The notes beneath the pieces were generated by a model. That model saw only the letters and a program-made list of their open reading frames with translations. It was not told where the DNA came from and made no database searches. The translations under genes were made by a program, and so were the position numbers. Source: Garicola koreensis (GTDB lineage Bacteria > Actinomycetota > Actinomycetes > Actinomycetales > Micrococcaceae). From it: DNA of 64,000 nt. The stretch lies in assembly GCF_014195445.1 (NCBI RefSeq), contig NZ_JACIBT010000002.1, positions 62,001 to 126,000 of the forward strand, written 5' to 3'. Below, in pieces: positions 1-7,737 of the stretch. Position 1 is the stretch's first letter. Each line of letters starts with the position of its first letter.

Positions 1-465
1 GTGAGTGCTGGGGACACCGGTGCTGAGGAGTCCGCCGCAGCCGGGGCGACCCCGCGCAACCGTGGGGTGGGGATGCTGATCATCACCGCCTACGGCATCT
101 TCGCCGTCAGCTCCTTCGCCCGGGCCTTCTACCAGATCGTGCCGTTCCCGGACGAGGAGAAGGTGCAGTTTCCCGACGCGCCACTGGCGCTGAGCCTCTC
201 CGCGTTCGCCGCCGCGGTCTACATCGTGGCGACCGTGGCGCTGGCCCGCAGTTCGGCCCAGGCGTGGAGAGTTGCGCTGGCCGCTGTGCTGATGGAGCTG
301 ACGGGGGTTATCGCCGTCGGGCTCTGGTCTGTGGTCCAGCCTGAGATGTTCGAAGTCGCCACCGTCTGGGGTGAGTTTGGGCGCGACTACGGTTGGGTTC
401 CGCTGCTGCTTCCGCTGGTGGGACTGTTCTGGCTGCTGAAGCATCGGCCCCGGTCCCAGGCGTAG
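1..465 (+). CDS. Small conserved integral membrane protein upstream of ribF
   Basis: This reads as a 154-residue protein from a GTG at the very first base. The true start could lie before the window, although the hydrophilic, low-complexity first 20 residues look like a natural N-terminus. Four hydrophobic stretches (about residues 22-44, 60-81, 86-110 and 131-147) predict four membrane spans, with a short basic tail (KHRPRSQ). No catalytic motif is visible and I assign no function. It ends 10 bases before ribF and probably shares its transcript. Small four-span proteins of this kind are common beside ribF in actinobacteria, but that is recollection and not something shown here. Confidence 0.7.
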   Translation: MSAGDTGAEESAAAGATPRNRGVGMLIITAYGIFAVSSFARAFYQIVPFPDEEKVQFPDAPLALSLSAFAAAVYIVATVALARSSAQAWRVALAAVLMELTGVIAVGLWSVVQPEMFEVATVWGEFGRDYGWVPLLLPLVGLFWLLKHRPRSQA

Positions 466-475
466 GATAGACCGC

Positions 476-1474
476 GTGCAGATTTACCACGGGCTCGACG
501 AAGTCCCCGCCGACCTGGGGACCACTGCCGTGACCATCGGCAACTTCGACGGCGTCCACCTCGGACACCAACACGTGCTGGAGCAGGTGATCGACCAGGC
601 CCAGCGCCGCAGCGCGCGCACAGTGGCGGTCACCTTTGATCCGCACCCGGCGTTCATCCACCGCCCGGAAGCCACCCCAGACCTGCTGACTGGCACCTCG
701 GAGAAGCTGGCCCGCCTGCAGGCCGCAGGGCTCGACGCCGCCCTGGTGCTGCAGTACACTCCACAGCTGGCCGCCCATACGGCTGAGGATTTCGTCCGGA
801 CCTTCTTCGTGCAGGCGTTGAATCCGGCAGTGGTCGTGGTCGGCTACGACGTGCGCTTCGGTCGGGACAACGCAGGAAACTTCAACACGCTGATGGCCCT
901 GGGCCAGCAGTACGGCTTCGACGTCGTCGGAGTGGACGACTACGGCATTCCGGGGCCCGACCAGCACCGATTGGGCACCCGCTGCTCTTCCACCGCCATC
1001 CGCGGTGCGCTTCAGCACGGAGACGCAGCCATCGCTGCCGAGATGCTGGGGCGGCCCCACTCAGTGGTCGGTGAGGTGGTCCACGGTGAGGCGCGCGGCC
1101 GTGCGCTGGGGTTCCCCACCGCCAACCTCGGTCAGGACTCCGAAGGTATGGTCCCCGCCGACGGGGTCTATGCCGGCTGGGTCACCGGGCCGGATCACCG
1201 GCGCTGGCCGGCCGCCGTCTCGGTCGGCTCCAATCCCACGTTCTACGGCGCCCAGCGGGTGGTGGAGGCCCACGTGATCGACCGGCCCGATGAGCAGGTG
1301 GAGGACTTCGACCTCTACGGCCAGCAGATGCGGGTGGAGTTCGTGCAGCGGCTGCGCGGCATGGTCGCCTACGAGGGCGTGGACAAGCTGGTGGCGCAGA
1401 TGCACCAGGACGTCGACGACGCCCGCAGCGTGCTCGCCGAAGCCCCGGCCGATGCGAACCGATCTGCGCCGTGA
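476..1474 (+). CDS. ribF: Bifunctional riboflavin kinase / FAD synthetase RibF
   Basis: RibF phosphorylates riboflavin to FMN and adenylylates FMN to FAD in the cytoplasm. The 332-residue protein has the usual two-domain length. The N-terminal FAD synthetase domain (about 1-185) shows the nucleotidyltransferase signature TIGNFDGVHLGHQ, TFDPHP and GYDVRFGRDNAGN. The C-terminal riboflavin kinase domain (about 190-320) shows GRALGFPTANL, PADGVYAG and the SVGSNPTF segment. The GTG at 476 is used because the protein then begins at the conserved MQIYHGLDEVP segment. The next gene overlaps its 3' end. Nothing about it looks abnormal. Confidence 0.95.
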   Translation: MQIYHGLDEVPADLGTTAVTIGNFDGVHLGHQHVLEQVIDQAQRRSARTVAVTFDPHPAFIHRPEATPDLLTGTSEKLARLQAAGLDAALVLQYTPQLAAHTAEDFVRTFFVQALNPAVVVVGYDVRFGRDNAGNFNTLMALGQQYGFDVVGVDDYGIPGPDQHRLGTRCSSTAIRGALQHGDAAIAAEMLGRPHSVVGEVVHGEARGRALGFPTANLGQDSEGMVPADGVYAGWVTGPDHRRWPAAVSVGSNPTFYGAQRVVEAHVIDRPDEQVEDFDLYGQQMRVEFVQRLRGMVAYEGVDKLVAQMHQDVDDARSVLAEAPADANRSAP

Positions 1475-2552
1475 GTCTGCGGTGACGGGGTCTGGGGTGC
1501 CTGGGGTAGGGGCGTCCGAGTCTGCGGCCACCAGAGCTGGGCCGAACCGGCCGAAGGCCCGCACGGATGCGGCTCCACTGATCACAGCAGAGCAGCGACG
1601 ACGCCGGCTGGGCGGGGCCTTCGCCCGGCAGCAGTCGCTGACCGAAGCCGAAGCCTACGACGCCGTCCGGCCGCACTACCCGCACCAGGCGGTGGCGCAG
1701 ATCCTGGCCCTGGCCGGTTCCCGCAGCAAGTGGGCGTTAAGTGCCGGAATATCCGAGACTGGTCGCTTCATTCCGGCACGAAACGCCCACTCTGGCGTGC
1801 CGGAGGTCGGCCGGGAGGCGGAGCCGAGCATTCCGACACAAATCCAGCAATCGATCAGTGGTGGGGCGCCCCGGGTGGTCGACCTGGGGGCCGGCACCGG
1901 GATCCTGAGCCGCCAGCTGCTTGCCGCGGGCGCGTCGGTGCACGCGGTGGAGCCCAGCGCCGCTATGACCGAGGTGCTCGCCCAGAGTGAGGTGCTGGCG
2001 CGCGCCGCCGGAGGCATGGATGGGCGGCTGCAGATCAGTCACGCGCAGGCCGAAGACACCGGCCTGCCCAGCGGCGAGACGGACATCGTGGTGGCCGCCC
2101 AGGCGTGGCACTGGTTCGACCCGCAGGCGGTGCAGGCTGAAGTGCGGCGGCTGCTGGCCCCCGGGGGAGGGCTGGGGCTGATCTGGAACTACCTGGACAC
2201 TGCGGACCCCACAGTCCACCGACTCACCCGCATAATGCGCGCCGGCGACGTCTACCGGCCCGGCTGGCGCCCCACCCTGGACACCGAATGCTTCACGCAG
2301 CCCCAGACCGTCGAGCACCGCTGGAGCAGGACCCTCAGTGTGGCCGAGATCCTCCGCTACGCCACCACCCTGAGCTCATGGCTGGCCGCCGAGGACGACG
2401 CGCGCGCTCGACGTCGTGCCAATCTGCAGGACTATCTGCACCGCGAGCTCGGTCTCACCGCCGCGGACACGGTTGAGCTTCCGCAGATCACCGTGCTGCA
2501 CACTGCCCGGCTGCGGCACGCTGCCCCAGGCGATCAAGATCTGCAGCGGTAG
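1452..2552 (+). CDS. Class I SAM-dependent methyltransferase with an in-frame palindromic insertion
   Basis: This is a roughly 366-residue protein of the Methyltransf_11 type. The family opening AFARQQSLTEAEAYDAVRPHYP is followed much later by the SAM-binding motif RVVDLGAGTGILSRQLL, an acidic strand end (HAVEPS) and AAQAWHWFDPQAV, a combination seen in ubiE/ycgJ-like enzymes. The substrate is unknown. Relatives place the GAGTG loop roughly 15-20 residues after VRPxYP. Here about 45 extra residues intervene, and they are encoded by a perfect-looking stem-loop element and its flank (1729-1850) that keeps the frame open. The start is uncertain: ATG 1452 overlaps ribF, and GTG 1482 is an alternative. 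Whether the enzyme still works is unclear. Confidence 0.7.
   Translation: MRTDLRRESAVTGSGVPGVGASESAATRAGPNRPKARTDAAPLITAEQRRRRLGGAFARQQSLTEAEAYDAVRPHYPHQAVAQILALAGSRSKWALSAGISETGRFIPARNAHSGVPEVGREAEPSIPTQIQQSISGGAPRVVDLGAGTGILSRQLLAAGASVHAVEPSAAMTEVLAQSEVLARAAGGMDGRLQISHAQAEDTGLPSGETDIVVAAQAWHWFDPQAVQAEVRRLLAPGGGLGLIWNYLDTADPTVHRLTRIMRAGDVYRPGWRPTLDTECFTQPQTVEHRWSRTLSVAEILRYATTLSSWLAAEDDARARRRANLQDYLHRELGLTAADTVELPQITVLHTARLRHAAPGDQDLQR
1729..1791. repeat. Palindromic element (two 22-nt arms, 19-nt loop) inside a coding region
   Basis: The left arm is 1729-1750 and the right arm 1770-1791. They are complementary at 20 of 22 positions, the mismatches falling in the centre of the arm where AA faces GA. 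The arms begin AGTGGGCGTT and end AACGCCCACT. The loop is 1751-1769. It is long enough to be a REP-like or MITE-like unit, and it is read through in frame by the methyltransferase. I found no second copy in this window. Confidence 0.75.
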
Positions 2553-2600
2553 GGTGAGGGGTGCCGCATGCCCAGGCCCAAGACCGGGGGAAAGACGTGA

Positions 2601-2987
2601 ATGAGAGGCACATACGTGGTGCAGGATAAGAGTCTGAGCACGATGCAGATCGGGGAGGTCGCTGAACGAACACACCTGTCGCTGCGCACCATCCGGCACT
2701 ACGATCAGGTGGGTTTGGCGCCGCCTTCCGCACGTACCGAGGGAGGATTCCGGCTCTACACCGAGGCGGATGTGCAACGGTTGAATCATATCCGGAGGAT
2801 CACCCCGCTGGGCTTCAGTCTGGAGGAGACTGCCGAGGTCTTGAGCATCCTAGAGGCCGATGATGGTCCGCGCGAGGGACTGAGTGAGTTCCTGGAGCAG
2901 GCGCGGACAGCCCGGCAGAAGCTGGCCCGGAAGCTGCAGCAGGCCGATGAGCTCATCGACGCGCTGCAGCAGCGCCAGCAGAGCTGA
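2601..2987 (+). CDS. MerR-family transcriptional regulator, probable controller of sulP
   Basis: This is a 128-residue regulator. After a short leader, the winged-helix DNA-binding region reads MQIGEVAERTHLSLRTIRHYDQVGL, followed by the second wing segment GGFRLYTEADVQRLNHIRR. Residues about 75-128 form a charged dimerisation helix (EFLEQARTARQKLARKLQQADELIDAL). There is no cysteine in the C-terminal part, so it is not a metal-binding or SoxR-type sensor, and no large ligand domain is present. ATG 2601 follows a GGGGGAAAG ribosome-binding site. An internal ATG at the MQIGEV segment would also give a complete domain. The gene is followed after about 70 bases by a perfect dyad and then the SulP transporter, so control of that transporter is the simplest reading. 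Confidence 0.88.
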   Translation: MRGTYVVQDKSLSTMQIGEVAERTHLSLRTIRHYDQVGLAPPSARTEGGFRLYTEADVQRLNHIRRITPLGFSLEETAEVLSILEADDGPREGLSEFLEQARTARQKLARKLQQADELIDALQQRQQS

Positions 2988-3054
2988 GATACCCCGCAGT
3001 GGGGCAACCGTGAGCAGAATCACCACGAAATCCTGCCGGATCAGCGCTGATCGA

Positions 3055-3086
3055 GAAACTCTACCCTCACGTTAGGGTAGAGTTTC
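3055..3086 (+). promoter_or_regulatory. Perfect 13-bp inverted repeat, likely MerR operator of the sulP promoter
   Basis: The arms GAAACTCTACCCT and AGGGTAGAGTTTC are exact complements around a 6-base centre (CACGTT). MerR proteins bind dyads of this kind lying between the -35 and -10 elements of an overlong promoter spacer. A TAGAGT hexamer at 3078-3083 could be the -10 element, but no convincing -35 is visible. The dyad sits between merR and sulP, about 40 bases before the transporter start. No T-tract follows, which argues against a terminator. Confidence 0.65.
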
Positions 3087-3125
3087 GGGTTGGACAATTG
3101 TGTGTGAAGTGATGGGAGCATCAGG

Positions 3126-4643
3126 TTGTCGACCACGATTCATTCGGCCCCGCCGGAGGGGATAACACCGGAGCAGCGGCAGTCCGTGTGGCGAACGTTG
3201 AAGTCTCCGCGCATGCTGAAGACCGAGGTGTTGGCCGGACTGGTGGTCGCCCTGGCGCTGATCCCAGAGGCGATCGCGTTCTCCCTGATCGCCGGAGTCG
3301 ACCCACGGGTGGGGCTCTTCGCCTCATTCACCATGGCGGTCTCCATCGCGTTTCTGGGTGGACGGCCGGCGATGATCTCCGCGGCCACCGCTGCCACCGC
3401 CCTGGTGATCGCCCCGCTGATGGCCTCCCATGGGATGGACTACTTCATCGCGGCCGTGATCCTGGCGGGAATCTTCCAGGTGCTGCTCGGTGTGCTGGGC
3501 GTGGCCAAAGTGATGCGGTTCATTCCCCGGTCGGTGATGATCGGGTTCGTCAACGCGCTGGCGATTCTGATCTTCACCTCCCAGCTGCCGGACCTGATCG
3601 GGGTGTCGTGGCTGGTCTACCCCATGACTGCAGTCGGCCTGGTGATCATCTACCTGCTGCCGCGGATCACCACAGTGGTGCCAGCCCCGCTGGTGGCCAT
3701 TGTGGTCCTGACCGCCCTCGCGGTGATCTTCGCGTGGAGCGTGCCCACAGTGGGCGATAAGGGTGAACTGCCAGAGTCCCTGCCCACACTGTTCATTCCC
3801 GCGGTGCCACTGACCGTCGAGACTTTCCAGATCATTGCGCCCTACGCATTGGGCATGGCTCTGGTGGGCCTGCTGGAATCGCTGATGACGGCTAAACTGG
3901 TCGACGACGTCACAGATACCCATTCCGATAAAGTCCGAGAATCCTGGGGCCAGGGTGTGGCCAACGTGATCACCGGCTTCTTCGGCGGGATGGGCGGCTG
4001 CGCGATGGTCGGGCAGACCATGATCAATGTCAAGGCCTCCGGAGCCCGCACCAGAATCTCCACATTCGTGGCGGGACTGCTGATCTTGGTGTTGGCCGTG
4101 TCCCTGGGTGATGTGGTGGCGATGATCCCAATGGCAGCCTTGGTGGCGGTGATGATCTTTGTCTCCATCGCCACCTTCGACTGGCACAGCATCCGCTTCT
4201 CCACCCTGAAGTTCATGCCAAAGTCCGAGACGACCGTTATGGTCGTCACTGTCGCAGGAACAGTTGCGACGCACAATTTGGCAGTCGGGGTGGGACTGGG
4301 AGTGCTCACCGCGATGGTTCTCTTCGCCCAGCGGGTCTCGCGCTTCGCCGACGTCACCCGCACAGTGACCGGTGCAGGCGAAGAGGCTGTTGCTCGGTAC
4401 ACCATGGTCGGAGAGCTGTTCTTCGCCTCATCCAACGACCTCTACACACGATTCGACTATGCAGAGGACCCGCAGCACATCAGTATCGACTTCACGCAGT
4501 CACACCTGTGGGATGCCTCGACCATCGCAGCCCTGGACTCCGTCGAAGAGAAGTACCGGCACTACGGAAAAACTGTCGAAATCACTGGGATGAACATCGC
4601 CAGTCGCGCCATGCGCGCTCGCATGTCCGGCCGCCTGGGCTGA
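3126..4643 (+). CDS. SulP-family inorganic anion transporter with C-terminal STAS domain
   Basis: This 505-residue SLC26/SulP permease would carry an anion such as sulfate or bicarbonate across the plasma membrane; the substrate cannot be read from sequence. Residues about 35-400 hold 11-12 hydrophobic spans, including the family segments [30 protein letters not shown] and a [22 protein letters not shown]-like stretch. Residues about 415-505 are a STAS domain ([40 protein letters not shown]). It starts at TTG 3126 behind GGAG (GATGGGAGCATCAGG). It lies directly after merR and the perfect dyad, which suggests regulated expression. Confidence 0.9.
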   Translation: [505 protein letters not shown]

Positions 4644-4816
4644 GGCCATGTCCGCCGCTCTGGGCGCGGCATCAAGGTCAGCAGTAGCAGACAGCGGGAT
4701 CCTGCGGTAAAGTGGAGTGGTTGTCAACATGACGACGTCGCCATGCTGCAGTCCGCGGTGGCTGGCACCGGGTAAGACCGGTCTTTGTTCGCGGTACAAC
4801 ACCAAGGAGCTTTTCT

Positions 4817-5086
4817 ATGGCTTTGGATCAGGCTGTCAAGCAGCAGATCATGCAGGAGCACGCAACTCACGAGGGCGACACCGGATCCCCTGAGGTCCAG
4901 GTGGCAGTGATGACCCGTCGGATCTCCGACCTCACTGAGCACCTCAAGGACCACAAGCAGGATCACCACACCCGCCGCGGGCTGATGGTTTTGGTCGGGC
5001 GTCGTCGTCGTATGTTGAAGTACCTGGAGTCCAAGGACATCGAGCGGTACCGTGCGCTGATCAAGCGCCTGGGACTGCGCCGATAA
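4817..5086 (+). CDS. rpsO: 30S ribosomal protein S15
   Basis: This 89-residue protein has the normal S15 length and binds 16S rRNA in the platform of the small subunit. Family hallmarks are present throughout: [39 protein letters not shown] and [13 protein letters not shown], ending KRLGLRR. ATG 4817 lies about 6 bases behind AAGGAG. A hairpin terminator follows at 5124-5158, and pnp comes next, the gene order conserved in most bacteria. Confidence 0.98.
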   Translation: MALDQAVKQQIMQEHATHEGDTGSPEVQVAVMTRRISDLTEHLKDHKQDHHTRRGLMVLVGRRRRMLKYLESKDIERYRALIKRLGLRR

Positions 5087-5123
5087 AAAGCGTCGGCGGT
5101 GACACGCCGAAACCAAGCTGATG

Positions 5124-5158
5124 AGACGGGTGGCTCTTTCTTTAAGGGTCACCCGTCT
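5124..5158 (+). terminator. Hairpin terminator after rpsO
   Basis: Arms AGACGGGTG (5124-5132) and CACCCGTCT (5150-5158) pair perfectly around a pyrimidine-rich loop. The T-tract is weak (TTGTAT), so read-through into pnp is possible. Confidence 0.7.
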
Positions 5159-5164
5159 TGTATG

Positions 5165-5178
5165 GGACACTAGTGTCC
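5165..5178. promoter_or_regulatory. Perfect 14-bp palindrome GGACACTAGTGTCC in the rpsO-pnp spacer
   Basis: This short, fully symmetric site lies 7 bases after the terminator stem and about 170 bases before pnp. It could be an operator or overlap a pnp promoter. No regulator can be named from the sequence. Confidence 0.35.
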
Positions 5179-5347
5179 AGCAGCTTACCGGTTGAGACTG
5201 AGTCGACCTGTACCGGTCCTCGGTAGTGGCCTCCGGGGCGCGTGAGAACGCAGCACCCGTGGGCTTCGATCGAAGACCGTGCACAGATTCACCTCTTCCG
5301 GACGGGCTGCATTGCAATGCCACCGAACAGAAGAGAGGAACCACCCT

Positions 5348-7612
5348 ATGCAGGGACCTGAGGTTCACTACGCCGAAGCCGTGATCGACAATGGTCACTT
5401 CGGCACATCCACTATCCTTTTCGAGACCGGACGCCTGGCCAAGCAGGCCGCCGGCTCCACACTGGTCACCCTCGACGAGGAGACCAGCATCCTGTCGACC
5501 ACAGCGGTCGGCAAATCGCCCCGGGAAGGCTTCGACTTCTTTCCGCTGACCGTCGACGTCGAAGAGCGGATGTACGCCGCCGGCCGCATCCCCGGTTCGT
5601 TCTTCCGCCGTGAAGGACGCCCCAGCACCGATGCGGTGCTGACCTGCCGGCTGATCGACCGCCCGCTGCGCCCCGCCTTCAAGAAGGGCATCCGCAACGA
5701 GGTCCAGGTGGTGGAGACCGTGCTGTCCATCAACCCGGACGACCCCTACGACGTGGTCGCCATCAACGGCGCCTCGCTGTCCACCCAGCTCTCCGGTCTG
5801 CCGTTCTCCGGCCCGATCGGCGGAGTCCGCATGGCTCTGATCCACGACTCCGAGGGCGCCCACTGGGTGGCCTTCCCTAAGTACTCGCAGCTGGAGAACG
5901 CCGTCTTCGACATGGTCGTTGCCGGGCGCGTCGTCGGTGACGACGTCGCGGTGCTGATGGTCGAAGCCGAGGCCACCGACAACTCCTGGCGCCTCATCAA
6001 GGACCAGGGCAAGACCGCTCCCACCGAGGACATTGTGGCTGAGGGCCTGGAGGCGGCCAAGCCGTTCATCCGAGTGCTGTGCGAGGCTCAGGCCGACCTG
6101 GTCGCCCGCGCCGGCAAGGAGCCGGTGGAGGTCCCGACCTTCATCGACTACCAGGACGACGCTCTGCAGGCGGTGACCGCTGCCGCTGAGGAGAAGCTCT
6201 CCAGCATCTACCAGATTGCTGACAAGCAGCAGCGCCAGAACGCCGACGACGAGTTCAAGGCCGAAGTGATCGAGCAGCTGGCCGGCGAGGGCAAGCCCTT
6301 CGAGGGTCGGGACTCCGAGGTCAGCAAAGCCTTCGGCGAGGTGACCAAGCAGGTCATCCGCCAGCGCATCCTGCGCGACCAGGTCCGCATCGACGGCCGT
6401 GGGCTCAGCGACATTCGCCAGCTCACCGCCGAGGTCGAGGTGCTGCCGCGGGTGCACGGTTCGGCAATCTTCGAGCGTGGCGAGACCCAGATCATGGGTG
6501 TCACCACGCTGAACATGCTGAAGATGGAGCAGACCATCGACAGCCTGTCGCCGGAGACCAAGAAGCGCTACATGCACAACTACAACTTCCCGCCCTACTC
6601 CGTGGGTGAGACCGGCCGGGTGGGCTCGCCCAAGCGCCGCGAGATCGGCCACGGTGCGCTGGCTGAGCGCGCCATGATCCCTGTGCTGCCCTCGCGGGAA
6701 GAGTTCCCCTACGCGATCCGTCAGGTCTCCGAGGCGCTGGGCTCCAACGGGTCGACGTCGATGGGCTCGGTCTGTGCCTCCACGCTGAGCATGCTCAACT
6801 CCGGTGTGCCGCTGCGCGCCCCGGTGGCCGGCATCGCCATGGGCCTGGTCTCCGACGAGGTCGACGGCGAAACCCGCTATGCGGCGCTGACCGACATCCT
6901 CGGTGCTGAGGACGCCTTCGGCGATATGGACTTCAAGGTGGCTGGCACCGAAGAGTTCATCACTGCGATCCAGCTGGACACCAAGCTCGACGGCATCCCA
7001 GCCAGCGTGCTCTCCGCGGCCCTGAAGCAGGCGCGTGAGGCTCGGCTGCACATCCTGGGCGTGATGAACGCTGCGATCGAGGGCCCCGACGAGATGAGTC
7101 AGTTCGCCCCACGGATCATCAGCGTCTCCGTTCCGGTGGACAAGATCGGTGAGGTCATCGGCCCCAAGGGCAAGATGATCAACCAGATCCAGGAGGACAC
7201 CGGCACCGATATCTCCATCGAGGACGACGGCACAGTGCTCATCGGCGCCACCGACGGCGACTCCGCAGAGGCCGCCCGCAGCGCGATCAACGCCATCGCC
7301 AACCCGCAGGTTCCCGAGATCGGGGAGCGCTACCTGGGCACCGTGGTGAAGCTGACCAGCTTCGGCGCATTCATCTCCCTGACCCCGGGCAAGGACGGGC
7401 TGCTGCACATCTCTGAGCTGCGCAAGCTCAATGAGGGCAAGCGCGTCAACGACGTCGAGGACGTCCTGGGTGTGGGCCAGAAGATCCAGGTCGAGCTGTC
7501 CAAGGTCGATGATCGCGGCAAGCTCAGCCTGATCCCTGTCGTTGACGAAGACGACTCCGACCAGGAGAAGCACAGCGTCAACCAGGTCGTGGAAGACGAC
7601 GACGCAGAGTGA
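5348..7612 (+). CDS. pnp: Polyribonucleotide nucleotidyltransferase (PNPase)
   Basis: The 754-residue enzyme degrades RNA 3'-to-5' by phosphorolysis and takes part in mRNA turnover. There are two RNase PH-like domains (about 5-230 and 320-540) joined by a helical linker; the second holds the catalytic region ([34 protein letters not shown]). A KH domain (about 585-645, [19 protein letters not shown]) and an S1 domain (about 655-730, [30 protein letters not shown]) follow. ATG 5348 is chosen over upstream in-frame starts because it follows AGAGAGGAACC and starts the conserved [11 protein letters not shown] segment. The long opposite-strand reading frame across it is a composition artefact. Confidence 0.97.
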   Translation: MQGPEVHYAEAVIDNGHFGTSTILFETGRLAKQAAGSTLVTLDEETSILSTTAVGKSPREGFDFFPLTVDVEERMYAAGRIPGSFFRREGRPSTDAVLTCRLIDRPLRPAFKKGIRNEVQVVETVLSINPDDPYDVVAINGASLSTQLSGLPFSGPIGGVRMALIHDSEGAHWVAFPKYSQLENAVFDMVVAGRVVGDDVAVLMVEAEATDNSWRLIKDQGKTAPTEDIVAEGLEAAKPFIRVLCEAQADLVARAGKEPVEVPTFIDYQDDALQAVTAAAEEKLSSIYQIADKQQRQNADDEFKAEVIEQLAGEGKPFEGRDSEVSKAFGEVTKQVIRQRILRDQVRIDGRGLSDIRQLTAEVEVLPRVHGSAIFERGETQIMGVTTLNMLKMEQTIDSLSPETKKRYMHNYNFPPYSVGETGRVGSPKRREIGHGALAERAMIPVLPSREEFPYAIRQVSEALGSNGSTSMGSVCASTLSMLNSGVPLRAPVAGIAMGLVSDEVDGETRYAALTDILGAEDAFGDMDFKVAGTEEFITAIQLDTKLDGIPASVLSAALKQAREARLHILGVMNAAIEGPDEMSQFAPRIISVSVPVDKIGEVIGPKGKMINQIQEDTGTDISIEDDGTVLIGATDGDSAEAARSAINAIANPQVPEIGERYLGTVVKLTSFGAFISLTPGKDGLLHISELRKLNEGKRVNDVEDVLGVGQKIQVELSKVDDRGKLSLIPVVDEDDSDQEKHSVNQVVEDDDAE

Positions 7613-7648
7613 GCTGTTCGGTTCAGCGGCAGTAGTCGCCTGAGCTGA

Positions 7649-7700
7649 AAAAGGGCCGGCCGGATCATCCCGAAGCGGGGATGATCCGGCCGGCCCTTTT
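7649..7700. terminator. Strong bidirectional terminator between pnp and copB
   Basis: This is a 23-bp perfect stem (arms 7649-7671 and 7678-7700) with a 6-base loop. The outer ends are AAAA and TTTT, so it can end transcripts from either strand. It lies exactly between two convergent genes. Confidence 0.93.
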
Positions 7701-7737
7701 GTGCTTGCTGACCACCAGCGTCAGCTGCGTGCGGGGC

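Noticed and set aside
3055-3086. Rho-independent terminator after merR
   Set aside because: No T-tract follows the stem, and the position just before sulP suits an operator better.
4724-7573. 949-residue reading frame on the minus strand across rpsO and pnp
   Set aside because: It is antisense to two unmistakable housekeeping genes and has no family features; it arises from high-GC codon bias.
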